58,674 nt of DNA from assembly GCA_012514035.1 (NCBI GenBank), contig JAAZBB010000061.1, positions 1-58,674 of the forward strand. Reading direction: 5' to 3'. The DNA is from Lentisphaerota bacterium. GTDB taxonomy: Bacteria; Verrucomicrobiota; Kiritimatiellia; CAIQIC01; Lenti-01. Positions 50,544 to 58,674 of the stretch are shown here, one piece after another (positions within the stretch are counted from its first letter, which is position 1; each line of letters opens with the position of its first letter). The translations under genes were made by a program, and so were the position numbers. The notes under the pieces are model-generated. The model saw only the letters and a list, made by a program, of their open reading frames with translations. It made no database searches and was not told the origin of the DNA.

Positions 50544-52349
50544 CTACATGGTTTCGGCGGGAGCCGTTTCCAGATCCGGTGTTTCCTGGTCCGTCGTGTT
50601 CGCGGGGGACTGGTCGCCGTCCGTTCCGGCGGATTCCTCCTCCAGATCGACTTCTTCGTCGGCGCCTTCTTCCTGGTCGTCATAGGATTCCGCGGGGCGT
50701 TGCAGGTCTGTAAACAGGGCGGGATCCAGCAGGGCGGCCTGCCAGTCGCGGAACAGGCCCTGGGCGCGGCGGTTGCGGATGGCCTCGGCGATTTCAGTGC
50801 GATAGGAGTCAAAGCTGGCCGGGTCAGCCGGGGTACGCTGCTGGAGATGGGCCACGATCATGCCCTCGGCAAAGGGGACGGGTTCCAGGACTTCGCCTTG
50901 GTTATAGCTCACCACGGCCTGCACGAGGGCGGCCACCACGGGATTGGTGGAGGAAGAGCCGGACAGCCCGGTGAAGGGGGGGGCGAACGCGGAGGCCAGA
51001 CCCAGGGCGGTCACGGTTTCCCCAAACGTCTGGCCCGCAGCCAAGCCGGCCTCGGCCGCGGCCTTGACGGCGGCGGCCTTGGCCGCCATTTTTTCGCCAA
51101 CGGCATTCTGCCGGGCGGCGGTCATGGCGCGGTCCTGGATTTCCTCGAAGGCGGGTACGCGTTCCGGAATGACCCGTTCCAGATAGATCACATAGAGGTT
51201 GTCCTGTCCCCGCACGGGCGCACTGACCCGGTCGAATGCATCCAGTTCCAGCTCGAAGGCGGTGGCCGTAAAAGCGGCGCCCGCGTCGGCCACCGGCGTA
51301 TCGAATCGGGAGAACGGGGCGGGCTTGTGCGCCGGGCGTCTACTCTTTTCTGCTTCGGCGGCGAATTCGGGCACGGTGCCGTCGCGGTCCGGAATCGCCC
51401 GGAAGGCCAGTTCCGTGGCGGCGGCATCGGCTTTTTCGATGGCGGCGGCCCGCCGCAGGGCCTTCACGATCTCGTCCTGGACTTCGTCCATATCCGCGAC
51501 GACTTCGCGGGGCTGGCCGTTCGTGTCGGTCTCCTGGGTGGTGTATTCCTCGATATGCAGTTCGTAATAGTCGAGGATTTCATCCTCGGCGATTTCCATG
51601 GACTCGTCCACATAGTCCGCGACGGGGAAAGCGGCGTAGGAGACCTCGCGCTGTTCGGGGAGGGTGAAGGCCGTCGGGTTCGCCTCGAACAGTTGGCGGG
51701 CGTCGGCTTCGGTCGCTTCGACCTCCGCTTCGACGTCGGCCGGGCGGACCGTGGCATATTCCGCAGTGAATTCGTCCAGCAGGGTATCAAACGTCTGGCG
51801 GATTTCCAGGGGCGTCACGTGCGCTTGCCGGCCGATCAGGCTGGCGAGTTTCTGGATGGTGATTTCTTCGCGTACGTGCTGTTCGAATTGCCCGGCGGTG
51901 AAACCCATTGGCTGGAGCATGTTCTGGAGAAAGGCCTGGTAGCGCTGCCGGTTGTAGACCCCGTTGGTCTCGGCGAAATTGGCCCGGATGGCGCCGATGA
52001 GTTCTTCCTCGGTGGCGGTGATGCCCAGTTTGCGGGCCTCGCGCAGGGTGGCGAGGCGCTGCCAGGACAGGCGGCGCAGGAGCGCCTCGCTTTCGGGCGT
52101 GTATTCGACGTCGCGGCCCATATTCAGCGCCCGCGCCATGGAGGTGCTCAGATAGGCCGAGCGGAATTCGCCATGCGGGACCGGCTCGCCCGCGAGCAGG
52201 CCGGCGGCATTCGCCCGCTCCGCCTCGTCCAGATCCGACGGCCAGATCATGCCCCAGATTACGAACGAAAAAACGATGACGACCAGGAACACCCCCCACA
52301 GGAGGCGCGACTGGATCAGCTTATGGAACTTGGAAATCATCATGGTCAT
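50544..52349 (-). CDS. PpiD/SurA-like periplasmic chaperone, membrane anchored
   Basis: This 601-residue protein has one N-terminal membrane helix (about 14-34, LLWGVFLVVIVFSFVIWGM) and then a SurA-N-like helical chaperone domain (ATEEELIGAIRANFAETNGVYN, RYQAFLQNML) typical of PpiD/SurA. The middle part does not show a clear parvulin active site, so it may be a chaperone without isomerase activity. The C-terminus is a long acidic tail ending in Glu/Asp/Thr repeats. The start MTMMISKFHK is favoured because the upstream residues are not signal-like. It likely assists outer-membrane protein folding. Confidence 0.8.
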   Translation of the reverse strand: MTMMISKFHKLIQSRLLWGVFLVVIVFSFVIWGMIWPSDLDEAERANAAGLLAGEPVPHGEFRSAYLSTSMARALNMGRDVEYTPESEALLRRLSWQRLATLREARKLGITATEEELIGAIRANFAETNGVYNRQRYQAFLQNMLQPMGFTAGQFEQHVREEITIQKLASLIGRQAHVTPLEIRQTFDTLLDEFTAEYATVRPADVEAEVEATEADARQLFEANPTAFTLPEQREVSYAAFPVADYVDESMEIAEDEILDYYELHIEEYTTQETDTNGQPREVVADMDEVQDEIVKALRRAAAIEKADAAATELAFRAIPDRDGTVPEFAAEAEKSRRPAHKPAPFSRFDTPVADAGAAFTATAFELELDAFDRVSAPVRGQDNLYVIYLERVIPERVPAFEEIQDRAMTAARQNAVGEKMAAKAAAVKAAAEAGLAAGQTFGETVTALGLASAFAPPFTGLSGSSSTNPVVAALVQAVVSYNQGEVLEPVPFAEGMIVAHLQQRTPADPASFDSYRTEIAEAIRNRRAQGLFRDWQAALLDPALFTDLQRPAESYDDQEEGADEEVDLEEESAGTDGDQSPANTTDQETPDLETAPAETM

Positions 52350-52535
52350 GGGCGGACTCTCTTTCGACGGATGGCCATACGCCGCGCCCGGGCGAACCCG
52401 GGCGGCAAACATCGGGGCAGGAGCATACGGACCGGCGGCGTGCCGGGCAAGCGGGAATTTCAATCATTGCCGTTGCCGGTCCTTCGAGTATTTTACTTCT
52501 TTTGTACTGGTGTGGAATCGCATTGAAAGTGTGTC

Positions 52536-55500
52536 GTGAAGCTGCCCTTCACATCCAAAATGCTGCAGGACTGGGGAGGGGCGGCCACCTTCCGGGACGG
52601 GCTCGCCCTGTTCGAACGCGGCCTGGTCCAGGAGGCCGCCTACGAGGCGCCTCTCATCAAGGGAACCTTGTGCTGGGGCAGCCGGTCGATCAAGACCGCG
52701 GCCAATATCCTGCCGGACCGGTCCTGTGAGAACCTGTGCCCATGCCGGGACAATGTGGACCGGGGCATCATCTGCGCCCATGTCATCGCCCTGGGGCTGG
52801 CGCTGCTGGCGCGCAACAGCGATCCGGAGCGGGAACGACGACAGCAGGAGGAAGAGCGCCGCGCCCGGCATGTACGGCAGATCGAGGCCAAGGCGTTTTT
52901 CCGCCGTGCCGTCCCGGGAACCTCCGGCGCCCTGCACGGCAGGATCGTTTTGGAGCTTGCGTCCGGATGGCGCGAGGCCATACCGGCCGCGCGGATTGCG
53001 GTCCGGATTTTTCTGGAGCACCGGGACATGCGCCAGCCGGTCAGCGCGTTGCCGCCCCAAACGGCCGTGGCGTTGTCTCCGGCGGACGAGGCCATCCTGT
53101 TCGTGCTGGAAGAAATCGCCGGAGGACCGCTTCCCGCCGAGCTGCCGATGGGTATGGCCGATTTCAACAATTTATTGGAGCTGCATCGCGGCCGGTTCGT
53201 CCGGGCGGAGGACGGCCGCGAGCTGGCTGTCAACGCCACGCCGGTGACAACTGTGCTCCGCGTGGATTTGGACCACGAGAACGGGGAACTGCTGTTGACG
53301 GCGCATACGGAACTGCCGTTTATCCGCGGCGCGGAGATCCCCACGTACCTGGTGGCGGGAAATCGTGGGTGGGTACATGCCTCCGGCCACTTCTGGCCCT
53401 TGGAAAACCTGCTACCCCTGCCGTTGCGGGAAATCTATCAGCGCCAGGTCGTGGTGCCCCGTGCCGACGTGCCGCGTTTCCTGCGCGAGGAGCAGCCCCG
53501 GCTGGCCCGCCTCGTCAAGGTCGAAGCGGAGGTGGAGCCCGACGTCTTTAGCCTCGAACCTGAGGCACCTGCGTTCCGCCTCGAGGTTCGCGGCAGTCCC
53601 GCCAGCCTGGCCCTGCGGCTGGTGGCGGTTTATGGTGAAGTGGAACTGCCGGCTGCCCAGCCCTGCGCCCGGGGTTCTTTCGCCCATCCCGATCCGGCCG
53701 ACATCCTGCGCTATACGGTGCGCAACCTGCCCGCCGAGCGGCAGGCCCTGGAGATGCTGTCCCGCTACGGGGTGCAAGGCCGCTCCGGCGCCGATCTGGG
53801 TTCCATTGTCGGCACGCGCGATGTCCTGAATTTCATTGGCCGCGCCGTGCCGCCCCTGCGCCGCAAGGGCTGGCGTTTCGAATGGGACGGGCGTATCCGG
53901 ACCTCCATGGATGCCATGGCCTTCGCCACCCCGGTGGTGCATATCGATCCCAACCTTCAAAATGGCTGGTTCGAGGTGCGCTTCGACTACGATGACGGCG
54001 CCGGCGGCCAGTTGTCCGCCGCCGATATCCACCGTGCGCTGTTGAAGGGCGACGCCTACGTCGAACGCCAGGGGAAAACCATCCTGCTCGATGCCGACGC
54101 CATCCGCGCCCTCCAGAGCGTGTTCAGCGATTGCGCATCCGGCGAGGGCCGTCGACCCGGCAGCTTCCGCCTTGCCCCCGTCTATGCCGCCTATGCCGCC
54201 AGCGCGCTCCAGTCCCTGGATGGCATCGACATCGAGGCGCCTCCCGCATGGCTGCGGGACGCGGCATGCAAAAACCGGCTGGAACCGATGGGGGCCGAGT
54301 CGCTCGATCCGCTTTTCGAACGCCTCCTGCGCCCGTACCAGAAGGATGGGGTGCGCTGGCTGCGCTTCCTGGAGCGCAATCGCTTCGGAGGCATTTTGGC
54401 GGACGAAATGGGCCTGGGCAAGACTCTCCAGGCCCTGGTCTGGCTCAGCATGGCCGGTGACGGGCAGCCGGAAGGCCAACGCCAGCCGGCCCTGATCGTG
54501 TGTCCCACCAGCCTGGTGGACAACTGGGCGGCCGAGGCGGCGCGTTTCACCCCGTGGCTCAAGATCGGGATCATGTCCGGCGCCGACCGACACGAGCGCT
54601 GGCAGGATCTGCAGAAGCTGGATGTGATCATCACCTCCTACGCCCTCATGCGGCGCGATATCAATCTCTACGAACCCCTGGAATTCCTGGCCGTCGTACT
54701 GGACGAAGCCCAGCACATCAAGAACCAGTCCACACAGAATGCCCAGGCCGCCAAGCGCCTGCGCGCCAAACACCGCCTGGTGCTCACCGGTACGCCCATT
54801 GAAAACGGCGTTTCCGACCTGTGGAGCATCATGGACTTCCTGATGCCCGGATATCTTGGCAGTCATGAAGCCTTTCGCGCCGGCATCGAGCAGCCCATTG
54901 CCCAGGGCGGGCCCGAAGGCGAACTGGCCCAGTGGAAACTGCGGCGCAAACTCCGCCCCTTCCTGCTGCGTCGCCTGAAGAAGGATGTGGCCCGGGAACT
55001 GCCCCCCAAGATCGAGCGCATCGCCGCCTGCGCCCTCAGCGCGGACCAGCAGAAGGTCTATGCCGCCCTGCTCGAGGATTCCCGCCGCCGGATTTCCGAC
55101 CTGGTCGCCACCCAGGGCTTTCAACGCTCCAGATTCGAAATCCTCAACACCCTTCTGCGCCTGCGCCAGGTCTGCTGCCACCTCGACCTGCTCAAACTCG
55201 AGGGCCTCGAATCCAAGGAGCCCTCCGCCAAGATGGATCTGTTCTTCGAACTGCTCGACGAAGCCATGGATGCCGGCCACCGCGTGCTGGTCTTCAGCCA
55301 GTTCGTCTCCATGCTGAGCATTCTGCGGGCTGAACTGCAGCGGCGCCGCCTGCGCTACTGCTATCTCGACGGGGCCACCCAGGAACGGCTCAAGATCGTG
55401 CAGCAGTTCAATCGCGATGCCGACATCCCGCTCTTTCTCATCAGCCTCAAGGCCGGCGGCACCGGCCTGAACCTGACCGGCGCCGACATGGTCATCCACT

Positions 55501-55739
55501 ACGACCCCTGGTGGAACCCCGCCGTGGAGAACCAGGCCACCGACCGCGCCTATCGCATCGGCCAGAAACGCACGGTCTACAGCGTCAAGCTTATCGCCCG
55601 GGATTCCATCGAGGAGCGCGTCCTGGCCCTCCAGCGCCGGAAGCAGAAACTCTACGATGCCACCTTGGAGGACGATGAGGGGACTTCGGACGTGCGCGAC
55701 CTGACCTGGGACGATGTCCAGGAGTTGCTGGCGCTCTGA
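52536..55739 (+). CDS. SWIM zinc finger SNF2-family helicase
   Basis: This 1067-residue ATP-dependent DNA translocase has a SWIM zinc finger at residues 68-82 (CPC...CAH, with Cys68, Cys70, Cys80 and His82). A long middle region of unknown fold precedes the Swi2/Snf2 motor: ADEMGLGKT near 620, the DEAQ box in LDEAQHIKN near 722, LTGTPIENGVSDLWSIMDFL near 750 and QATDRAYRIGQ near 1007. This is the bacterial HepA/SNF2 type with an N-terminal SWIM. It probably remodels protein-DNA complexes; no partner is evident. The GTG start is the first in-frame codon. It diverges from the chaperone gene across 186 bp. Confidence 0.88.
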   Translation: MKLPFTSKMLQDWGGAATFRDGLALFERGLVQEAAYEAPLIKGTLCWGSRSIKTAANILPDRSCENLCPCRDNVDRGIICAHVIALGLALLARNSDPERERRQQEEERRARHVRQIEAKAFFRRAVPGTSGALHGRIVLELASGWREAIPAARIAVRIFLEHRDMRQPVSALPPQTAVALSPADEAILFVLEEIAGGPLPAELPMGMADFNNLLELHRGRFVRAEDGRELAVNATPVTTVLRVDLDHENGELLLTAHTELPFIRGAEIPTYLVAGNRGWVHASGHFWPLENLLPLPLREIYQRQVVVPRADVPRFLREEQPRLARLVKVEAEVEPDVFSLEPEAPAFRLEVRGSPASLALRLVAVYGEVELPAAQPCARGSFAHPDPADILRYTVRNLPAERQALEMLSRYGVQGRSGADLGSIVGTRDVLNFIGRAVPPLRRKGWRFEWDGRIRTSMDAMAFATPVVHIDPNLQNGWFEVRFDYDDGAGGQLSAADIHRALLKGDAYVERQGKTILLDADAIRALQSVFSDCASGEGRRPGSFRLAPVYAAYAASALQSLDGIDIEAPPAWLRDAACKNRLEPMGAESLDPLFERLLRPYQKDGVRWLRFLERNRFGGILADEMGLGKTLQALVWLSMAGDGQPEGQRQPALIVCPTSLVDNWAAEAARFTPWLKIGIMSGADRHERWQDLQKLDVIITSYALMRRDINLYEPLEFLAVVLDEAQHIKNQSTQNAQAAKRLRAKHRLVLTGTPIENGVSDLWSIMDFLMPGYLGSHEAFRAGIEQPIAQGGPEGELAQWKLRRKLRPFLLRRLKKDVARELPPKIERIAACALSADQQKVYAALLEDSRRRISDLVATQGFQRSRFEILNTLLRLRQVCCHLDLLKLEGLESKEPSAKMDLFFELLDEAMDAGHRVLVFSQFVSMLSILRAELQRRRLRYCYLDGATQERLKIVQQFNRDADIPLFLISLKAGGTGLNLTGADMVIHYDPWWNPAVENQATDRAYRIGQKRTVYSVKLIARDSIEERVLALQRRKQKLYDATLEDDEGTSDVRDLTWDDVQELLAL

Positions 55740-55818
55740 GCACGCCCCGGCCGGGATCGTTGCCCGCGGGTCAAGGCGTCAGGATGATCCGTCAGAAACC
55801 CATGGCGCTGGCCGGCGT

Positions 55819-55860
55819 TGGCCGATCAGTGTCAATGAAACAGGGATGCACCCGTTTCCA
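55819..55860 (+). repeat. Dispersed 42-bp repeat, copy B
   Basis: Matches copy A (20289-20330) at 37 of 42 positions. In the frame starting at 55820 it reads GRSVSMKQGCTRFQ against GRSVSMKQGCARLQ in copy A. It lies in the gap between the converging helicase and mutM genes, which otherwise holds nothing I can support. Confidence 0.7.
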
Positions 55861-55903
55861 ATCGCCCATGCATCTCCGCAATATCCGGCCGGGGTGGGGG
55901 GCC

Positions 55904-56734
55904 TCACCTGGGGGCGCGTTGGCATCTCGGGCAGATATGGGTGCTCCGCTGGCCGACGAGAATGCGCCGGATCTTTGTCCCGCAGCGTGGGCAGGGCGCT
56001 CCGGTCTGGCCGTAGGCGTGAAGTTGCTCCTGGTTCCGGCCGCGTTCGCCGCGCGGCAGGACGAAATGCGTGTTGCCGTTTCCAAAGGTGGTGCCCAGAT
56101 TCCGGATTCCTTTACGCAGGGCGGCCCGAATAGTGGATAACAACCCTGCGGCCTTTACGGCGGTCAGCGAATCCGCCCGGCGCTGCGGATGCAGCCGCGC
56201 GGCCCACAGGGCTTCGTCGGCATAGATGTTGCCGATGCCGGCCAGGAAAGTTTGATCCAGCAGCAGGGGCTTGAGCTGGCGCTTGCGGGCCACCAGGCCA
56301 GCCGCAAAGGCCCGGGGCATGATCGTCAGCGGGTCGGGTCCCAGACCACCCATTACGAGTTCCGGATCCCGCACCAGCCAGATCCGGCCGAACTTGCGGG
56401 CGTCCGCGAAATGAAGCTGGCGATTGTCGTCCAACGTGAAAATCACCCGGTCATGGCGCCGGATCCGCGTTCCCGGGGCGCACAACTCCAGATGCCCGGT
56501 CATGCGCAGATGAATCAGCATGGTGAACCGGTTGGACAATTCACATACGATGAATTTTCCGCGCCGGGAAAGTTGCCGGATCGTTTGGCCCCGGATATCC
56601 CGTGCAAACCGGGCTGACGAAGGCTCGGCGAGAGTCTTCGGCCAGAGGATGCGCGCTTGCAGGATTTGCCGGCCACGCAAACCAGCCGCCCGCAACTCGC
56701 ACACAACGGTTTCAACTTCGGGCAGTTCAGGCAT
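55904..56734 (-). CDS. mutM: Formamidopyrimidine-DNA glycosylase
   Basis: This 276-residue enzyme removes oxidised purines such as 8-oxoguanine and nicks the strand. It has the N-terminal MPELPEVETV with catalytic Pro2 and Glu3, Lys60 in RRGKF, the helix-two-turn-helix near 165-185 (LAGIGNIYADEALW) and a complete C-terminal zinc finger with Cys248, Cys251, Cys268 and Cys271. Length and layout are normal. It starts 29 bases after hydE and is probably on the same transcript. Confidence 0.95.
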   Translation of the reverse strand: MPELPEVETVVCELRAAGLRGRQILQARILWPKTLAEPSSARFARDIRGQTIRQLSRRGKFIVCELSNRFTMLIHLRMTGHLELCAPGTRIRRHDRVIFTLDDNRQLHFADARKFGRIWLVRDPELVMGGLGPDPLTIMPRAFAAGLVARKRQLKPLLLDQTFLAGIGNIYADEALWAARLHPQRRADSLTAVKAAGLLSTIRAALRKGIRNLGTTFGNGNTHFVLPRGERGRNQEQLHAYGQTGAPCPRCGTKIRRILVGQRSTHICPRCQRAPR

Positions 56735-56752
56735 GGGGGAAAGAAGTATTCA

Positions 56753-56775
56753 GAATTCAGGAGTCAGGAGTCAGA
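56753..56775. repeat. Short tandem heptamer repeat
   Basis: Two head-to-tail copies of a seven-base unit, CAGGAGT, plus a partial third (CAG), flanked by GAATT and GAAT. It spans the hydE stop codon and the leader of mutM. Similar heptamer repeats occur between genes in many genomes. Confidence 0.5.
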
Positions 56776-57825
56776 ATGGGAACCTTTGGACGTTTTCAAG
56801 GAATGTCCCGGTCCCGCAGCGACAGGGCGGCCGAGCGCGCGGAGCCGCGCCTGCACGCAGCGGGCGCAGGCGAAGGCGTCTTCATCAATGCATGGTTTGC
56901 CGGGATAGAGCTGGTAGTCCTGGCGTAGCGGTCCCGGCGTGGCGTTGGGCATGAAGACATTCGCGCCGCGCTGCAACGCCAGGTCCCGGCCATTGGAAAA
57001 CCAGGCGTCGAAGGCGGTTGTGGCCGGGATGTGCGCCCGGGGATTGACCAGCCGCAGGACCGCAATGGCGCGGAAAAACATGTCGGGATCGTCCGCGTAG
57101 GCGTTGGGCTGCTCGCCAATCGGAGTTTCGGGATTCGGAATGAAGGGGCCTATGCCGATCATGTCGAAATCAAATTCGCGGCACAGCAGGAGGTTGGCCG
57201 CCAGGATTTCCATTGTTTCACCGGGCAGGCCGATCATGAAGCCGCCACCGGTTTGCACGCCCAGATCCTGCAGATCGTGCAGGCATTGCAGGCGTTCCGC
57301 CAACGTGCAGGCGGGATGCAGCCGGGCAAACAAATCCGGATCGGATGTTTCGAAACGCAGCAGATAGCGGTCCATGCCGGCCGCCTGCCACGTCGCATAG
57401 GTTGCGCGGGAACGGTTGCCGACCGACAGGGTTATGGCCAGGTCCGGAAATACGGCCTTGATGTCGTGCAAGATGGCCGCGATTTGGTCGTCACCGGCGC
57501 CGGGCGCCTCGCCGGATTGCAGGACCACAGTGCCGGCGACGCCCGCGCCGGCCACTTGCCGCACCGCGGCGAGAATCTCGGCCGGTGTCATCCGGTACCG
57601 TCGCGGGACGGGGTTGGAGGCGCGGATTCCACAGTACAGGCAGTCGTTGGTGCATTGGTTGGAAAATTCGATGATCGCGCGGATGGGGACCGCCTCGCCG
57701 CAATGTGCGCGGCGGACGGCATCCGCCTGGGCGTACAGGGCGGCCAGGTCCGCTCCGGTAACCCTCAACAGCGGAAGGATATCCTCCAACCGGACGTTTC
57801 CATGCTGTGGAAAACAAAAATCCAT
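56764..57825 (-). CDS. hydE: [FeFe]-hydrogenase maturation radical SAM protein
   Basis: This protein of 353 residues is a radical SAM enzyme needed to build the H-cluster of [FeFe]-hydrogenase. IIEFSNQCTNDCLYCGIRASN carries the CxxxCxxC cluster motif. LQSGEA, RFETSDPDLFARLHP, GGFMIGLPGET, DMIGIGPFIPNPETP, IPATTAF and GANVFMPNATPGP follow in the order known for HydE; C-terminal cysteines CARC may bind a second cluster. BioB and PylB are the main alternatives, but these blocks fit HydE best. No hydF, hydG or hydrogenase gene is nearby. The ATG is preferred to a GTG 36 bp upstream. Confidence 0.85.
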   Translation of the reverse strand: MDFCFPQHGNVRLEDILPLLRVTGADLAALYAQADAVRRAHCGEAVPIRAIIEFSNQCTNDCLYCGIRASNPVPRRYRMTPAEILAAVRQVAGAGVAGTVVLQSGEAPGAGDDQIAAILHDIKAVFPDLAITLSVGNRSRATYATWQAAGMDRYLLRFETSDPDLFARLHPACTLAERLQCLHDLQDLGVQTGGGFMIGLPGETMEILAANLLLCREFDFDMIGIGPFIPNPETPIGEQPNAYADDPDMFFRAIAVLRLVNPRAHIPATTAFDAWFSNGRDLALQRGANVFMPNATPGPLRQDYQLYPGKPCIDEDAFACARCVQARLRALGRPVAAGPGHSLKTSKGSHSDS

Positions 57826-58125
57826 AGGATGGGAAACTACCACATCGGGGCCCGAATGCACACCGCCTGCATGCAGGTACTGCGGAAAGCGGGCAGGCGG
57901 CTTGGTTTTGCTGTCGGTCTGGGCGGTGATCGGGTCGGCAGTTGGTCGTTAGAACCGCCAAAGCGGGGCCGCCTCCCGTTGGTCGTTGTCCCCGCACTCC
58001 AAAATAGCCAACCACGAGACGGCGGTTCGATTCCGGTCGGTCGATGAAACGGCGCTGCGCTCAGGCCGAAATTCGCCGAGAATGTTTGTTGGTCTGGCGG
58101 TCCCGTTTGTTTATCATGTTTGGGC

Positions 58126-58371
58126 ATGCACAAGAAGCCAGCCATGGATATCCTGGCCCTGTGGATCGCGATGGCAATGGGCCTGGCCGCCGGATGCGGA
58201 CCGCGCCCCCCGCCGGATCCCGCCGGAGAGGATCCCAGTCGCCGGCTGATCGATGAGAGCCTCCGGCGGCAGGAAGCGGCCGAAAAGGACCATCTGATTG
58301 GCCACGACCACCGCGGGTTTCCCGTCTATGGGGTGGATGACGAAGGCCAGCCGGTCTACACGCGCGATTAA
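58126..58371 (+). CDS. Small predicted lipoprotein, function unknown
   Basis: This protein of 81 residues has a basic start (MHKKP), a hydrophobic stretch and a lipobox-like GLAAGC, so it should be cleaved and lipidated at the Cys, followed by a Pro-rich spacer. The C-terminal part (HLIGHDHRGFPVYGVDDEG, QPVYTRD) has a small repeated pattern, GFPVYG and GQPVYT. I do not recognise a family. An ATG 18 bases later is also in frame. It lies alone before tRNA-Ser. Confidence 0.6.
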   Translation: MHKKPAMDILALWIAMAMGLAAGCGPRPPPDPAGEDPSRRLIDESLRRQEAAEKDHLIGHDHRGFPVYGVDDEGQPVYTRD

Positions 58372-58459
58372 GCCCGTCTGGCCAGGGCATCGCGTCGGGA
58401 CCCGCAAAATGGCGCTTGCGGAATCACAGGCCATCTCCTAGGTTATCACCAGCCAATGT

Positions 58460-58553
58460 GGAGAGATGGCTGAGTGGCCGAAAGCAACGGTTTGCTAAAC
58501 CGTCGTACTGGTAATAACCGGTACCGAGGGTTCGAATCCCTCTCTCTCCGCCA
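58460..58553 (+). tRNA. tRNA-Ser (anticodon GCU)
   Basis: A 94-base class II tRNA with encoded CCA. Acceptor GGAGAGA pairs with TCTCTCC; the anticodon stem-loop CGGTTTGCTAAACCG places GCT as the anticodon, reading AGC/AGU. A long variable arm (about 58504-58526, with ACTGGT and ACCGGT pairing) confirms serine identity, and GGGTTCGAATCCC is the T arm. Bases after it (58554-58674) show nothing I can support. Confidence 0.96.
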
Positions 58554-58674
58554 ATCTTTCGGTTTGGGGTTTTTCAGCACATCGGCCCACTCGGGCGGGT
58601 ACTGAATGTGCAAGACGGGATCGGTTTTTGACCCAAGCGAGCGGAAGAATTTTTCGGCGGGGGCTACGGCTTTC

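Noticed and set aside
50544-52349. Full peptidyl-prolyl isomerase (parvulin) call for the PpiD-like protein
   Set aside because: I could not find the usual parvulin signature residues by eye, so only the SurA-N-like chaperone part is claimed.
57930-58045. T-arm-like GGTTCGATTCC near 58025, suggesting a tRNA
   Set aside because: No acceptor stem, anticodon arm or proper T stem pairs with it; a chance match.

Overview
The window is a stretch of GC-rich bacterial chromosome that reads mostly as dense housekeeping operons with a few scars of mobile DNA. The best taxonomic clue is a 51-residue gene at 39521 whose product matches, from memory, the 'small basic protein' family of Chlamydiae/Verrucomicrobia and relatives. 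With the KDO/heptose genes (Gram-negative envelope), the DUF177-rpmF-plsX-fab cluster and an orphan HydE ([FeFe]-hydrogenase maturase, an anaerobe's gene), I infer a PVC-superphylum bacterium, perhaps Kiritimatiellota or Verrucomicrobiota. This rests on family recognition only; no search was run.

Layout. 1-1.8 kb: an ISL3-type insertion sequence with readable terminal inverted repeats, then relics and a 26-bp perfect palindrome. 1.8-3.7 kb: psd-pssA-coaD (phosphatidylethanolamine branch and CoA). 3.8-9.9 kb: DUF177-rpmF-plsX-fabH-fabD-fabG-acpP-fabF, a complete type II fatty-acid initiation and elongation-condensation cluster. 9.9-10.5 kb: AT-rich gene-free DNA. 10.5-16 kb: a tail-anchored repeat protein, tmRNA with terminator, malQ, and a YfhO-like membrane protein that seems cut short by a decayed DUF1670 element (15.8-16.8 kb). 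17-20.1 kb, minus strand: an AGE-family epimerase and an MsbA-type ABC exporter.

20.4-35.3 kb is the core: ftsK, a 1638-residue HTH/helix/membrane protein, pgsA, exbB, exbD, a TPR protein, a Cys-rich protein, DUF3108, heptose-7-phosphate kinase (rfaE1) and kdsB, all on the plus strand with short gaps or overlaps. It reads as an envelope-and-division locus joining chromosome segregation, phosphatidylglycerol synthesis, a proton-driven Tol/Exb motor and LPS core synthesis. 35.4-38.2 kb, minus: argF and a Ser/Thr kinase with an extracytoplasmic DNRLRE-like domain. 38.3-39.7 kb, plus: a GT4 glycosyltransferase and the small basic protein. 39.8-48 kb, minus: two tandem secreted GH57 enzymes with CBM25-like modules and a shared C-terminal region. 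48.1-49.5 kb: a RAYT transposase between REP-like repeats and a probable non-autonomous partner. 49.6-58.6 kb: class II aldolase, a PpiD/SurA-like chaperone, a SWIM/SNF2 helicase, mutM, hydE, a small lipoprotein and tRNA-Ser(GCU).

The strongest candidate for something undescribed is the giant protein at 22939-27855. An N-terminal RodZ-like HTH and a C-terminal membrane segment are joined by about 1220 residues of Glu/Arg/Ala helix containing 17 tandem repeats, 15 of them exactly 64 residues long. Other notable signals are about 220 bp of helically phased A/T tracts at 32.5-32.7 kb, a pair of TTGCAA-centred palindromes at 17.0 kb, and a 42-bp dispersed repeat at 20.3 and 55.8 kb whose differences fall mainly at third codon positions of one frame.
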